Part shown: one piece after another, positions 22,828 through 32,218 of the stretch
Layout of the letters: each line of letters begins with the position of its first letter
How positions within the stretch are numbered: position 1 is the first letter of the stretch
Virus record (IMG/VR): IMGVR_UViG_3300048834_000169
Span: 1-64,000 of that record
Source: a virus
DNA length: 64,000 nucleotides
Strand: one strand, 5' to 3'
Position numbers and translations under genes: made by a program
The notes under the pieces: model-generated
Seen by the model: the letters and a program-made list of their open reading frames with translations, nothing else
Database searches by the model: none
Told to the model about the DNA's origin: nothing

Positions 22828-24131
22828 AGCGATACGTAATTGCGTCGGCGGTGCCGGGCTGCGCAGCTCATGATGGATTTTTATCCGCTATTAAAAATTA
22901 CTGTGCTAGAAATAAGGCAAAGCTCCTTATCCTGCCCACGCCTCCGCTGGCTAAAAAGGACACGCTAGATCCAAAGCTTAAGACCTACGGTACTGTAGTA
23001 ACAGAGGACTTGTCGCTAAACTCAAAATTAATGCTGTCTACTATCCCCGTAGGAGCTGAACAGCCAGATCCTATATCAGGGTTAGAACGATTATCTGGAA
23101 TCGACACTAGCGTAATATACTCGTCCCCTAAGCAAAGATTAAAGTCCGTGGCATCTCCTAGCAACGAACTTCCTAGAGTACTAATGACTCCTGGAGCGGT
23201 AACGCGGCCTCACAAAAAACGCTCTAAAAGATCTTTAATCGCAAATTTAGATCACGTAATCGGAGCTATAATTGTAGAGGTAAAGGGATCATCGCTATAT
23301 CATTTTAGACAAGTACAGGCTAGTAGAGACGGTAGTTTCATAGACTTAGCTAAAACTTATACGCCTGATGGTAAAGTACTCGAGGCTAATGTGGCAGCTT
23401 TAATTCCTGGGGACTGGCACACCGGATACACCGATCCTAAAGTTAAACGCATAGTCAAAGAGATTATGCACAGGTTTAAGCCTGATTATCTCTTTATGCA
23501 CGATTTATTTGACGGTATTTCTGTAAACCATCATATAGAGCATAAGCTTCTTATGAAGGCATTACTAGGCTCCCAGAATAGCTTGGCCTCTGAGTTACAT
23601 AATACTGCTATCGAGCTGGCTGAGTTAGAGAAATTACCTAAGAAAAAACTCGTAGTAGTTAAGAGTAATCACGATGAATTTTTGGATAGATGGTTAGAGG
23701 CAGGTAATTATTTAGAGGACTCGCAAAATCACGTGCTCGGTCTGGAGCTAGCTTTAGCTAAAGCTAGGGGTAGCGACCCTCTCGAATACGGGGTGGCTAA
23801 GTACCAGAGGCTAAAGAAGACTAAATTTCTCAGCTCAGAGGAATCCTTTAAGATTACTAAGAAACAGATAGAGTGCGGCATGCACGGTCACTTAGGATCT
23901 AATGGCGCTAGAGGGTCTACTATATCCCTAGAAAAGGCCTACTTACTTTCAGTAAGCGGGCATACGCATTCCCCAGAAATTCAGCGAGGCGCTTGGGTAG
24001 TAGGTACCAGTTCCTACCTTAAGCTTAATTATAATAAAGGTCCAAGTTCGTGGATGCATACTATGTGCCTAGTGTATGAGAATGGCTCTAGGCAATTAAT
24101 TAACGTTATTAAAGGCGAGTGGCGTGGTTAG
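22824..24131 (+). CDS. Metallophosphoesterase-fold protein
   Basis: 435 residues. The C-terminal 250 residues carry the calcineurin-like metallophosphoesterase signature: GDWHTGYTD (196-204), FMHDLFDG (224-231), KSNHDEF (280-286), GMHGHLG (about 352) and SGHTHSP (about 373). The N-terminal 140 residues are separate and unrecognised. T5-type A1 proteins have a similar layout and act in host DNA breakdown and second-step transfer, but I cannot confirm orthology. A phage nuclease or phosphatase acting on DNA is the best guess. Strong ribosome binding site (AAGGAG). Confidence 0.65.
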   Translation: MKRYVIASAVPGCAAHDGFLSAIKNYCARNKAKLLILPTPPLAKKDTLDPKLKTYGTVVTEDLSLNSKLMLSTIPVGAEQPDPISGLERLSGIDTSVIYSSPKQRLKSVASPSNELPRVLMTPGAVTRPHKKRSKRSLIANLDHVIGAIIVEVKGSSLYHFRQVQASRDGSFIDLAKTYTPDGKVLEANVAALIPGDWHTGYTDPKVKRIVKEIMHRFKPDYLFMHDLFDGISVNHHIEHKLLMKALLGSQNSLASELHNTAIELAELEKLPKKKLVVVKSNHDEFLDRWLEAGNYLEDSQNHVLGLELALAKARGSDPLEYGVAKYQRLKKTKFLSSEESFKITKKQIECGMHGHLGSNGARGSTISLEKAYLLSVSGHTHSPEIQRGAWVVGTSSYLKLNYNKGPSSWMHTMCLVYENGSRQLINVIKGEWRG

Positions 24132-24163
24132 ACTTTTAGCCCATTTTTAGGTAAACTAATATT

Positions 24164-24523
24164 ATGGCCAAAAGAAAACCAAAGACCTCTATTAAGTTAC
24201 AGGTAAACGAAGAAATGTGGACGTGTCAGTTGTGGCCAGCTAAGGTCTATGAAAAACTACACGGTAACGATAGTAACGCAATTACTGATATTGAAGAATG
24301 TACCATAGACTTTAGGGACGACGCAGTCACTTTGGCAATATGCGGCCACGAGCTTATGCACGCCTACTTTAAAAACCTACACTTAGATTCTGTAGTTCAG
24401 CCTAAAATAGAAGACGTAGAAGAGATTATAGCTTCGTGGATCGGAGCTAACTTTGTAAAATTTTACCACAAGGCTAATCTTATTTACTCGGCGCTTGAGC
24501 CATATAAGCTGGAGGCAAAATGA
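24164..24523 (+). CDS. Zincin-like protein with HExxH motif
   Basis: 119 residues. CGHELMHAYF (about 68-77) is an HExxH zinc-protease motif in a helix, and EEIIASWIG about 20 residues later supplies a Glu as in gluzincins. This pattern is seen in small phage proteins related to bacterial toxin-antitoxin or SprT-like zincins. No signal peptide, so it would act in the cytoplasm. It overlaps the next gene by four bases. Confidence 0.5.
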   Translation: MAKRKPKTSIKLQVNEEMWTCQLWPAKVYEKLHGNDSNAITDIEECTIDFRDDAVTLAICGHELMHAYFKNLHLDSVVQPKIEDVEEIIASWIGANFVKFYHKANLIYSALEPYKLEAK

Positions 24524-25170
24524 CTATTATAGGTTTAATCGGAAAAAAAGGCTCAGGTAAAACTACGGCGGCTAGACTGCTCACTAATAAGGGCTATAAA
24601 CCTTTGGCCTTTGCGGACGCCATAAAGCAAGCTGCGGCTGACGTATTCGACATTAGCTTAGACATACTCCACGATCCCGCGACAAAGGAAACAGCTAATG
24701 TACCTGTAAACCTCTCTAATACTGCTTTAAAGGCTTACCTTTGGGCGCTAAGTGATCGGTATATGCAAATACACCCCTCTGTAATTGAAGAGGCTGTGGG
24801 GCTTTATAACGGCCCTAAAAACACGTCTACTCCACGCCAGTTACTTCAAGTGTTAGGCTCTGAACTAGTCCGAGATTGCGTTGACCAAGACTATTGGCTA
24901 AAGGCCATAGCTTCCCAAATACAGTTCGACGGTAAATACGCAATCCACGACGTGCGCTTTCAGAATGAGGCCGACTATATTGTAAACAAGCTGGGCGGTA
25001 AGCTAATGATGATAAAACGCCCAGGGCTAGTAAATTCCGACTCGCACGCTTCTGAACAATTCGAACCTAAGGCTGTAGATATTACAATCATAAACAATTC
25101 AACTCTACTTCAATTTGAAGCAGATGTAATAGCCGCTATTTCTAAATTAACCGATGGGCAAGCGACCTAA
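24520..25170 (+). CDS. Deoxynucleoside monophosphate kinase
   Basis: 216 residues. P-loop GKKGSGKTT (8-16), ADAIKQAA (32-39), the TPRQLLQVLGSELVRD segment (about 107-122) and IHDVRFQNEA (about 148-157) match the T4 gp1-like dNMP kinase family. It phosphorylates dNMPs, including hydroxymethyl or other modified forms in some phages, to feed the polymerase. It overlaps both neighbours. Confidence 0.8.
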   Translation: MTIIGLIGKKGSGKTTAARLLTNKGYKPLAFADAIKQAAADVFDISLDILHDPATKETANVPVNLSNTALKAYLWALSDRYMQIHPSVIEEAVGLYNGPKNTSTPRQLLQVLGSELVRDCVDQDYWLKAIASQIQFDGKYAIHDVRFQNEADYIVNKLGGKLMMIKRPGLVNSDSHASEQFEPKAVDITIINNSTLLQFEADVIAAISKLTDGQAT

Positions 25171-25471
25171 AACTCGTAGCGAGCTAGAACACTTACGCGG
25201 AGTTATTAGATCTCTAGAGGCCGAGAATAGACAACTCCGTAAGCAGCTAGCCCGCTCAGATAAAGAACTACAAAAAGCAGTAGATATGGCGTCTACCGTT
25301 CTAGACGATATCACATATCATGATATGCAATACTCTTCCGAACCTAAGTGTCCTAAGTGTGCGAATAAACTAAAGCACGTTGACTTAGGTACTAGAACTT
25401 TGGTATTATGCAGTAATACCGAGTGTACATATAGGAAGACTAATAAGCATGGCCAAACGAAAACAAACTAA
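25154..25471 (+). CDS. Coiled-coil zinc-ribbon protein
   Basis: 105 residues: basic start, a coiled coil (about 10-50, LRGVIRSLEAENRQLRKQL), and a C-terminal zinc ribbon with CPKC and CSNTEC. Such small proteins often regulate transcription or bind DNA; the function here is unknown. Overlaps both neighbouring genes. Confidence 0.6.
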   Translation: MGKRPKTRSELEHLRGVIRSLEAENRQLRKQLARSDKELQKAVDMASTVLDDITYHDMQYSSEPKCPKCANKLKHVDLGTRTLVLCSNTECTYRKTNKHGQTKTN

Positions 25472-26156
25472 AAAGAAGTCTAATGCCGTTCTCGCTAAGA
25501 CTAATATTAAGTTCCCCATTACATATACCGAAGGTAAGCACGGGTTTCTATTAGTAGACCCTAGCTCCAGCCACTTAGCGTGGGTTTTAGTCCAATTAGA
25601 TCTAGACGCTAAAGAAATGTACGTAGTAGCTACAGGCATGCTGTGGACTAAGGATTCCTGGTCTAAGGCTCAGCGCTATCGTTATATGCTAAAGGCCGCC
25701 GGCATTCTATTAGACGGCACCGATCACATAATTCCTCACGTAGTTGTTACAGAGTCATTCTTTATGAATCCTAAGCTGCCAATGGGTTCCGCTGTAGTTC
25801 CGACTATCAACGCTCTTATAAGCATGGCCGCCGATGAAAAAGAGGTAATCTATCAAGAACTAGGCCCGTCAGCCTGGCGAGCTATATTAGGCATTAAAAG
25901 CGTTACAGTAGGCTCTAAACGAGACTATAAGATTCCTACTGCTAATTACGTTAAGAAGTTTATATCAGTGCCGGAAAATATCAAAAGCAATATTAATTTA
26001 AAAGAGAGACAGCTTCCACATGATATAACTGACGCTCTGGCTATAGCTCTAGCAGTAGCTAAGCATCACGGGGTCTATAAGATCGAAGTAGCTAATACGG
26101 CATTTACGCCGTTTACAGTTTTAGAAAAACTTAGTAAATTAGGGGAGACTATTTAA
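25449..26156 (+). CDS. RuvC-like Holliday-junction resolvase
   Basis: 235 residues, RNase H-fold nuclease. Acidic residues in the expected order: Asp37 in VDPSSSHLAW, Glu102 in VVTESFF, and Asp192/Asp195 in HDITDALAIALA. GPSAWRAILG (139-148) matches the RuvC-type P-x-x-V-K/W segment before the last helix. It would cut recombination or replication junctions before packaging. Confidence 0.7.
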   Translation: MAKRKQTKKKSNAVLAKTNIKFPITYTEGKHGFLLVDPSSSHLAWVLVQLDLDAKEMYVVATGMLWTKDSWSKAQRYRYMLKAAGILLDGTDHIIPHVVVTESFFMNPKLPMGSAVVPTINALISMAADEKEVIYQELGPSAWRAILGIKSVTVGSKRDYKIPTANYVKKFISVPENIKSNINLKERQLPHDITDALAIALAVAKHHGVYKIEVANTAFTPFTVLEKLSKLGETI

Positions 26157-26437
26157 TGTCATTTTTAAAGAAATCGTGGAAAGTAATTGTAACTATTCTT
26201 AGCGCTATCCTGGGACTAATCTTGCTCAGACAATACTTTACTAGGGGTTTACTGGCTAAGCTCGGGTTAGTCAAGACGGGGCAGGATTCTGCGGTAATCG
26301 ATGCTAAGATCGGTGGGCTTAAAGATAATGAGGCTGGACTGCAGTCTGAGGCTGATAAGCTTAGGGAAGCTGGCAATAAGCCGGCAGAAGATCTTAGCTC
26401 TAAGGAAGTAGAAGACTTCTGGAATAAGAAGAAATAA
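26156..26437 (+). CDS. Small membrane protein with helical tail
   Basis: 93 residues: one N-terminal membrane segment (about 9-28) preceded by a basic start, then a charged helical region (DNEAGLQSEADKLREAG). The layout is that of an inner-membrane spanin or a holin-associated protein, but no diagnostic motif is present. It is followed after two bases by another exported protein. Confidence 0.5.
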   Translation: MSFLKKSWKVIVTILSAILGLILLRQYFTRGLLAKLGLVKTGQDSAVIDAKIGGLKDNEAGLQSEADKLREAGNKPAEDLSSKEVEDFWNKKK

Positions 26438-26439
26438 CT

Positions 26440-26862
26440 ATGTCTTATAGTACATTCAAATCTAAGCTTAATATGTCCTATAGGTTATTAGCGTTCGTGG
26501 CCGCGATTGCTATTGCGGCGCCGACTACGGCCCAGGTCCAGTTCGTAGAAAAAGGTCAGGCGGCCCCCTTCACCGGCTACTTATTTAGCCCAGATAAAGA
26601 AAAAGAAGCTCGTCAAGATTCCGAATCCCTCCGCTACTACAAGACCTTAGATGAGACTAATATCAAACTCATGGCCCTTAAAGATCGGGAAATGGAGCTT
26701 ATTAGGGAGCAGTCTAAAATGTGGCAGGAGCAGTCTTCTGAACTATCTAAGCAGCTTCAACAATCCAAAGACTCTAATTTCTGGAAGACTACCCTGTATT
26801 TTGGCTTAGGTGCCTTATTGACTACTGCCCTAGCGTTTGGGGTTAATCAAGCTACTAAATAA
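26440..26862 (+). CDS. Exported coiled-coil protein with C-terminal membrane anchor
   Basis: 140 residues. Signal peptide (about 1-31, ending APTTAQ), the motif KGQAAPFTGYLFSPDKEKEAR, a coiled coil (about 65-110) and a C-terminal hydrophobic segment (about 117-133). The signal plus tail anchor could bridge the envelope. With the preceding gene it may form a spanin-like or other envelope pair; this is inference from layout. Confidence 0.5.
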   Translation: MSYSTFKSKLNMSYRLLAFVAAIAIAAPTTAQVQFVEKGQAAPFTGYLFSPDKEKEARQDSESLRYYKTLDETNIKLMALKDREMELIREQSKMWQEQSSELSKQLQQSKDSNFWKTTLYFGLGALLTTALAFGVNQATK

Positions 26863-26863
26863 T

Positions 26864-27337
26864 ATGGGCAAGCACAAGAAGACTATAGCTGAGCTTATAG
26901 AGGTCGCTAGACAGCCTATAAGCCTCGCCATTGAGACTTCTGTAGACCTAGGGCCCCTACTAGCCGCCGCGCTGTCGGACGGCCCTATAAACGATTCTGA
27001 GCTGTCTTATGAGGAGCGCCAAGTCAAGGCCTTTATCTACGATAATGACATTGTAGAGGGTACTCGCGCCGTTCCGCTCAGGCTTATTTATCAGATATAC
27101 GCTAGTAAAGCTAAAGACCCTATTCCAATGAGAAAGTTCTTTAAATTGTTTAGAAATTACTTTACAAGCAAGGTATCAGGTGCTATAATATTTACATACT
27201 TAGACCCCACGACGGTTGGTCTACCAAGTACATACAGTATGTACATGGATACGAGATTTTTCAGGAAGAAAAGCAATGGCAAAAAAAGCGGCTCCAACAA
27301 AGCAAAAACGAAAACTAAAGCTAAAGTCCAAGACTAA
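26864..27337 (+). CDS. Hypothetical protein with basic tail
   Basis: 157 residues from ATG at 26864, directly after the previous stop. Helical N-half, C-terminal Lys-rich tail (KKSNGKKSGSNKAKTKTKAK) suggesting nucleic-acid contact. The 3' end overlaps the next gene by about 60 bases in another frame, an unusually long overlap. Confidence 0.5.
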   Translation: MGKHKKTIAELIEVARQPISLAIETSVDLGPLLAAALSDGPINDSELSYEERQVKAFIYDNDIVEGTRAVPLRLIYQIYASKAKDPIPMRKFFKLFRNYFTSKVSGAIIFTYLDPTTVGLPSTYSMYMDTRFFRKKSNGKKSGSNKAKTKTKAKVQD

Positions 27338-27767
27338 GCTAGATACTGATAAACAAGTCATTCCTCGTCACAGAGAAAAATACGCCGCACTCAACTTTAA
27401 GCGGCAGGTAAAGACTAGACTAGACCAGTTAGAAACTGACTATATTGATAAGCTTAGCGATAAAGATAAGGCGTGGCTTAATGCTTTTCTCGAAGAGACA
27501 GTAATCACTAATTTCCAGCACAAAGGTAAAAAATTCTACAAGAGTAAGAAAGCTAAACGAGAGCTGTGGGGCACGAATAACGCTAGAAATAGATGTATGT
27601 TTACCAAAGCTAAGGCTATGAATGCTATTGTAAATACCGAAAATCCCCAGGCTCTGGCGTCCATCTTAGATTCTGAATATATGAGCACTATGCATCCAGG
27701 GGAATACGAGGATGCTGTTTTAGAAGCTATTATGATTAAGCGTAATTTAGAAGAGGACGATACCTAA
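27276..27767 (+). CDS. Basic hypothetical protein
   Basis: 163 residues. ATG at 27276 is preceded by AGGAAG at a good distance. The N-terminal 30 residues are mostly Lys/Arg; the rest is helical with no motif I recognise. Last gene of the + operon; its end overlaps the convergent holin-like gene by 21 bases. Confidence 0.55.
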   Translation: MAKKAAPTKQKRKLKLKSKTKLDTDKQVIPRHREKYAALNFKRQVKTRLDQLETDYIDKLSDKDKAWLNAFLEETVITNFQHKGKKFYKSKKAKRELWGTNNARNRCMFTKAKAMNAIVNTENPQALASILDSEYMSTMHPGEYEDAVLEAIMIKRNLEEDDT

Positions 27768-28049
27768 TTGTCTAAGCGCCAGCAGTAATCCTATACTTGC
27801 TGATATGCCAGCGAATACCCACATAATACCTTTAACTCCATACGACACCATGTCCACGTGTTTTTTAATAGGCCCCAGTTCTTTATAGAATCTGCCTTCA
27901 ATTTTAGATACGTGCGTCTCAAGAGTGGTACTGCGTCTGTGATGCTCTTCCATAATGGTAGTATTACGGACAAGGACTTGCTCAACTTTATCTAGCCGCT
28001 CATCGATCTTATCTAGCTTAGCATTAATCCTATTGAATTTATCGTCCAT
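27747..28049 (-). CDS. XhlA-like holin-associated membrane protein
   Basis: 100 residues: an N-terminal coiled coil (about 1-60, INAKLDKIDERLDKVEQVL) and one C-terminal membrane segment (about 75-96). This is the layout of haemolysin XhlA-type proteins that accompany phage holins. It is the final gene of the late operon. Inner-membrane location with the coiled coil in the cytoplasm is likely. It could be the holin itself. Confidence 0.5.
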   Translation of the reverse strand: MDDKFNRINAKLDKIDERLDKVEQVLVRNTTIMEEHHRRSTTLETHVSKIEGRFYKELGPIKKHVDMVSYGVKGIMWVFAGISASIGLLLALRQLGIVLF

Positions 28050-28059
28050 AAATCACCTA

Positions 28060-30546
28060 TTACTTGTCAGAATTATCCTTATCAAATTGGTCAAAAGGTA
28101 TAGCGTCCATATTATCAAACGAAGTGACGTCTGATGACTCTAAATCTCCCGCCTCTAATGCTCTTGCATATTCTGACTTTAGACCAGGATCTTGGCTAAG
28201 CATGAATAGGGCAGCATTCCGGCTGATGTTAGTTGGGCCAATTGCGGACTTAGCTAGGGCGCCTAAGCCTTTATAGCCTTTTCTAATAAGTTCCTCAGAC
28301 TTAGCCATTAACTGTTCGTCAGGTAAATCGGAGAATGTCTTAGCGGCCGACTTAACGATGCCTGCGGGCGTCTTTACTGCGATGTCCTCGGCTTTTTGTG
28401 CTAATCCGCCTAGGGTATATGGAATACCAGAAATACCGCCGCCCTCTGACTGAGCCAATTTCATTACGGTTCCAGTAACCCCTCCAGATGCAAAATTAGT
28501 ATCCGGCTCTGCTGTCAAGTTTAGCATTTTACCTAGTTTGCCGGCACGCTCAATTTTAGGCGTCTTCTCAGTCGTAAGACCAGGAGCTAGAAATTCTGCC
28601 GCTGCTTGTAAATCTTTTCCTTGTTCTGTAGAACGGAGGCCCATATTAGTAGGGTCTGCCGTACCTATAGCCGCCTCTATCCCTCTGAACTCTCGTCCAG
28701 GCACAGAGGAAGACGCATCTAAGAACTTATTGCGTATAGCCTCTGCTTGCTTAAAGGCTTTTCCTGAAGCTTCGCTTTCAGCCAAAACTCGTTGTGCAGT
28801 AGGTTGGTCAGAAACTGACTTTAATAGCGCTTCAACGTTTACGCGCTCTGTTTGCGCTCCTGAGCGAGTCTGGTCTGACAAATTAGCGAGCCAGTCAGTG
28901 AATTGAGGACTAACTACCGACTCAGTTAATTCAGTATCTTTAGCGGTCCTACCTAGCTGTGCCTGTTTAGCGTAAAGTTTTCGACTTTCTAGGAACTGCT
29001 TAGCTGTGCTTTCGTTCAGCATGGCACCCTCAACTTCAGCCAACATCTTTTTAAATCCAAGCTGTGTAGCCGGGTCGCTAGTCATTTGAACTTTGTCTGA
29101 CAGTGCCTTATGTATTTTGTATAAGTCTTTAATAGGAGCTTCAGTTCTAGTGACGGCAGGTATAGTAAGCTCATCAGTACGACTCACCGTCTCTGTTGTT
29201 CCAGCAGGGCCTTCTGTAAGTCCTTGGGCAGTCTGTCCTTGTTTAGACTGCATAGCCTTAGTATCGTCCAAGAGCTTCTGCAAGTCTTCAGAACTTACGT
29301 CCACGTCCTTACTTCGTAAGGTAGTTTTAGTAGTGTCTACTGGAAGGCCAGTCTCTGGATCTAGTTTTCTAGTTAGCGCCTCAGTCCTAGTTAGTTTCGC
29401 CTCAGGCTTGACTATAGAAAGATCATCTACCATTTTCATGACTTTAGCTGCAATTGGTGCTTCGTCTGGAGACATATCAAATTTTTCTGCTATTTTACGA
29501 ACTTTGTCCGCTAGCTTAGAAATATCTGTCGGACTGTCGGACGCTGCCATTTGACGAACAATGGTATCTATTTCTTTAGCGCTTTTAGACTTAGCTGCTG
29601 AAGTTAATTCTAAGATTTCATTTGCAGATTTCATCAGGCCTGCGTATGCTTGCTGCTTCTTAGCTGCAGCGGCTGCGGTTAAGGGTTCGCCAATTTCTCG
29701 CGCTACTTGTTGAATTTCAGATAGCGCTAGTTCGCGACCTTCTCTAGAACCTGGCATAAGTCCGGTAGTCTTTGTAAATTCTTTACCAAACTTAGCGCTC
29801 TGAGCTGGACTAGTCTTAGACAGTAGATTCAATAATGCGGGCGTAGTCTGTAACGGGACGTTAGCTAATTGAGGAAGGATATGGGCAGGGGAAGATAAAG
29901 CTTCGCTTACGGCATCTAACTTATCTCCTTCTGTCCTACCGGCAGCAGACAGGGCTGTAGCCGTCGCAATGTCGCCGGACGAGCCTAGCAATCTACCAAA
30001 GTATCCCAGGTCCTTAGTCTTAGCTGCAGCCTGTACTGCTTTAGTGGCGGGGGCGTAGGCTAGTTGCGCTGCTTTGGATAGCATTGGTAATCTTGAGAGG
30101 GCTGCTGGCGCGGCACCTACTGGCGATATTGCCATGGGGGCGACTGTGCCTAATATTTTACCAGCGGTGTAGGCTTTTGGGCTAGATTCATACAGCTCGT
30201 CAAAAGCTCGTCTAAAGTCCTTAGAGTCTACTCCTGGCATTAAGCCTAAAGCGTCATCCAGTAGGTCATAGGTTAAGCCTTCAGCGGCGCCTAGTCCGGC
30301 AGCGGCCCCAGTCTTGATAGCACCTCCTAATAGATCAGCAGGAGTTTCTTTTTTAGTAAGATTTTCGGCTGCTAGTTGGTTTGCAAATGCCTCCGCCTGT
30401 AGCTTCTTACCTTCTTCTACGCCGGCTTTTAGTGCCTGTGGGGAAGAGCCTAGCAACGCAGCTTGTGAATTATCTGAGCCTTCAGGCGATGACTCGCCCT
30501 GCTCTGCTAAGAAATCTTCAAAGTCAACTACGTCGTCTTTAGCCAT
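28060..30546 (-). CDS. Large internal virion / ejection-type protein
   Basis: 828 residues, Ala/Thr/Glu-rich and mainly helical, with small hydrophobic Gly/Ala patches (about 70-90, GAIKTGAAAGLGAAEG) and no enzymatic motif. The C-terminal GPTNISRNAALFMLSQDPG segment recurs in phage internal proteins. Size, composition and position after the tail hub match podovirus internal core or DNA-ejection proteins. It is the last of four such genes (34687 to 28060). Confidence 0.55.
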   Translation of the reverse strand: MAKDDVVDFEDFLAEQGESSPEGSDNSQAALLGSSPQALKAGVEEGKKLQAEAFANQLAAENLTKKETPADLLGGAIKTGAAAGLGAAEGLTYDLLDDALGLMPGVDSKDFRRAFDELYESSPKAYTAGKILGTVAPMAISPVGAAPAALSRLPMLSKAAQLAYAPATKAVQAAAKTKDLGYFGRLLGSSGDIATATALSAAGRTEGDKLDAVSEALSSPAHILPQLANVPLQTTPALLNLLSKTSPAQSAKFGKEFTKTTGLMPGSREGRELALSEIQQVAREIGEPLTAAAAAKKQQAYAGLMKSANEILELTSAAKSKSAKEIDTIVRQMAASDSPTDISKLADKVRKIAEKFDMSPDEAPIAAKVMKMVDDLSIVKPEAKLTRTEALTRKLDPETGLPVDTTKTTLRSKDVDVSSEDLQKLLDDTKAMQSKQGQTAQGLTEGPAGTTETVSRTDELTIPAVTRTEAPIKDLYKIHKALSDKVQMTSDPATQLGFKKMLAEVEGAMLNESTAKQFLESRKLYAKQAQLGRTAKDTELTESVVSPQFTDWLANLSDQTRSGAQTERVNVEALLKSVSDQPTAQRVLAESEASGKAFKQAEAIRNKFLDASSSVPGREFRGIEAAIGTADPTNMGLRSTEQGKDLQAAAEFLAPGLTTEKTPKIERAGKLGKMLNLTAEPDTNFASGGVTGTVMKLAQSEGGGISGIPYTLGGLAQKAEDIAVKTPAGIVKSAAKTFSDLPDEQLMAKSEELIRKGYKGLGALAKSAIGPTNISRNAALFMLSQDPGLKSEYARALEAGDLESSDVTSFDNMDAIPFDQFDKDNSDK

Positions 30547-30552
30547 AAGTTA

Positions 30553-32205
30553 CTATTTACCTTTAGCTGCTTTAGCGGCAGCCTCTTCGTATTTAGTTAA
30601 TTCTGTCTGTAAATTCGCCTCTTCGGCGTGCCAAGGCGGGAGAAGGCCTTTACTTAAAGCCGCCGCAGACTGCGCATTAGATACTGCTACTTTTCTTTTG
30701 GTTTTAGGATCAATCCATAACGTTGGTGTGTCAATTAGCCCACCAAGTATGGCGCGACCAGCAGTTTGCTCTGGTACCCCAATCCTAACTAAGTCCTCTG
30801 TATAACGATTTGTAGCTTCTTTGAGCTTATCCTGAGTTTTTCGCTGAATAACTAACGCTAGCTGTTTGGCGTACTTTTGATCGTCTGGAGACAAGTCCTT
30901 ACCTTGAGTTTCAAGAATAGCCATTCTGGTAAGTCGCGCTAAGGCGCTCTGCTCGCCGCCGAATTGCTGAACGTCTTCGTTAGTAAAGCGGCCACCACTC
31001 TCAAACATCTTAAGTAGTCCGCGCTTGATAGCTCCGCCTGAGCCTGGAATATTTGCGTCTATCAAAGATAGAGCCATGTCCACGGACATCAAAGAATCCC
31101 TAGCCTCTGCCACTAGTTTATCCTTAGTGACTTGGTCACGGAAATCCATTACTTTATCTTTTTGTGCTCTATTTAAATCGTAATAATCTTTTCTAATTTG
31201 CTCATTGTAAGTTAATGGTCTGTCAGTAGGTAGATCAAGTGCAGCTTTTTGCCCTAATGGGATAGTAGTTTTGGAGCGGGGCAGGAATATCTTATTTTCG
31301 CCTGTGTCCAAATCTTTCATAAGCTGGCCCTTCTCGGCCATCTTAACGTTAGGCTCAATTGATAGTTGTCGAGTTTGGGTATTATACCAGGCAGGGTGTC
31401 CGCCCTCAACTGCGCCCATATACACGAATTTACCGTCGCCTCCGCCCAGCACGCCCTTACCAAGAACGCCCTCTAGCGCTCGCGCAGTTTCATTGCCCTT
31501 AAGCTTTAGGCCAGCTTTCTCAGCGACTGTGCGATACGTCTGGGATATTTGACTATTAGGGTCGTCTTTTTCAGCCTCTAGGCGCATATCCATGCCGTAC
31601 TTATCTCGGTCCATTTTCATTTTAGTGGCATCTTGCAGCATTTTCTGCATTGTGGTAATGTCTTTTTGAGCGGCATCTATTCCGCTAACGTCGGGCTTTA
31701 CATCTACTCCCTGCACTCTGCTAGCAAGTCCGCCGCCCATTTGTGCAGCTCCTCGAAGCATGGTGAGCAGCGCCATAGAATTATCAGGCTGTTCGACCGG
31801 ATACAGCCTATTAAGCTCGGACGCTCGTGCGTCTCGCTTAGACTTAGCTGAAAGCTCTTCTTCCATGAGGGATGAATCTGATGAGCTGGGGAGCGCTGGT
31901 GCCTTAGGTTCGGCAGGGGCTTTATTGGCCGGCTTGGCTGCGGTATCTTCTGTAGCGTCTGGAGGTGTTGGCGTAGTTAGATTAGAAAGGTCCGCTAACA
32001 TCTTAGATACTGGGGTTTCTATCTCCGGTGCCGGAGCATCTGGCTGTACAGGCGCGGGCGATGGTTGTGCCGGTGCCGTAGCAATATTTGCCAACGCCTC
32101 TTGAATAAAGCCATCTTGAGATGCGGGTGCGCTAGAAGCCAAGGGTTCAGAAGATAACGGGAACAGTGAGGACAGGGTTTCTAGATATGACGGCTTCTTT
32201 TTCAT
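30553..32205 (-). CDS. Internal virion-type protein
   Basis: 550 residues. Ser/Pro/Ala-rich disordered N-terminus (about 1-110), then a helical region with GAAQMGGGLASRVQG and a long C-terminal helical domain. No catalytic motif. By neighbourhood it is an ejection or internal core protein; sequence alone does not prove it. Confidence 0.5.
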   Translation of the reverse strand: MKKKPSYLETLSSLFPLSSEPLASSAPASQDGFIQEALANIATAPAQPSPAPVQPDAPAPEIETPVSKMLADLSNLTTPTPPDATEDTAAKPANKAPAEPKAPALPSSSDSSLMEEELSAKSKRDARASELNRLYPVEQPDNSMALLTMLRGAAQMGGGLASRVQGVDVKPDVSGIDAAQKDITTMQKMLQDATKMKMDRDKYGMDMRLEAEKDDPNSQISQTYRTVAEKAGLKLKGNETARALEGVLGKGVLGGGDGKFVYMGAVEGGHPAWYNTQTRQLSIEPNVKMAEKGQLMKDLDTGENKIFLPRSKTTIPLGQKAALDLPTDRPLTYNEQIRKDYYDLNRAQKDKVMDFRDQVTKDKLVAEARDSLMSVDMALSLIDANIPGSGGAIKRGLLKMFESGGRFTNEDVQQFGGEQSALARLTRMAILETQGKDLSPDDQKYAKQLALVIQRKTQDKLKEATNRYTEDLVRIGVPEQTAGRAILGGLIDTPTLWIDPKTKRKVAVSNAQSAAALSKGLLPPWHAEEANLQTELTKYEEAAAKAAKGK

Positions 32206-32218
32206 AAATCAGTCCTTA

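Noticed and set aside
30314-30805. + strand ORF across the border of two internal virion genes
   Set aside because: Shadow of Ala-rich minus-strand coding sequence; no start signals.
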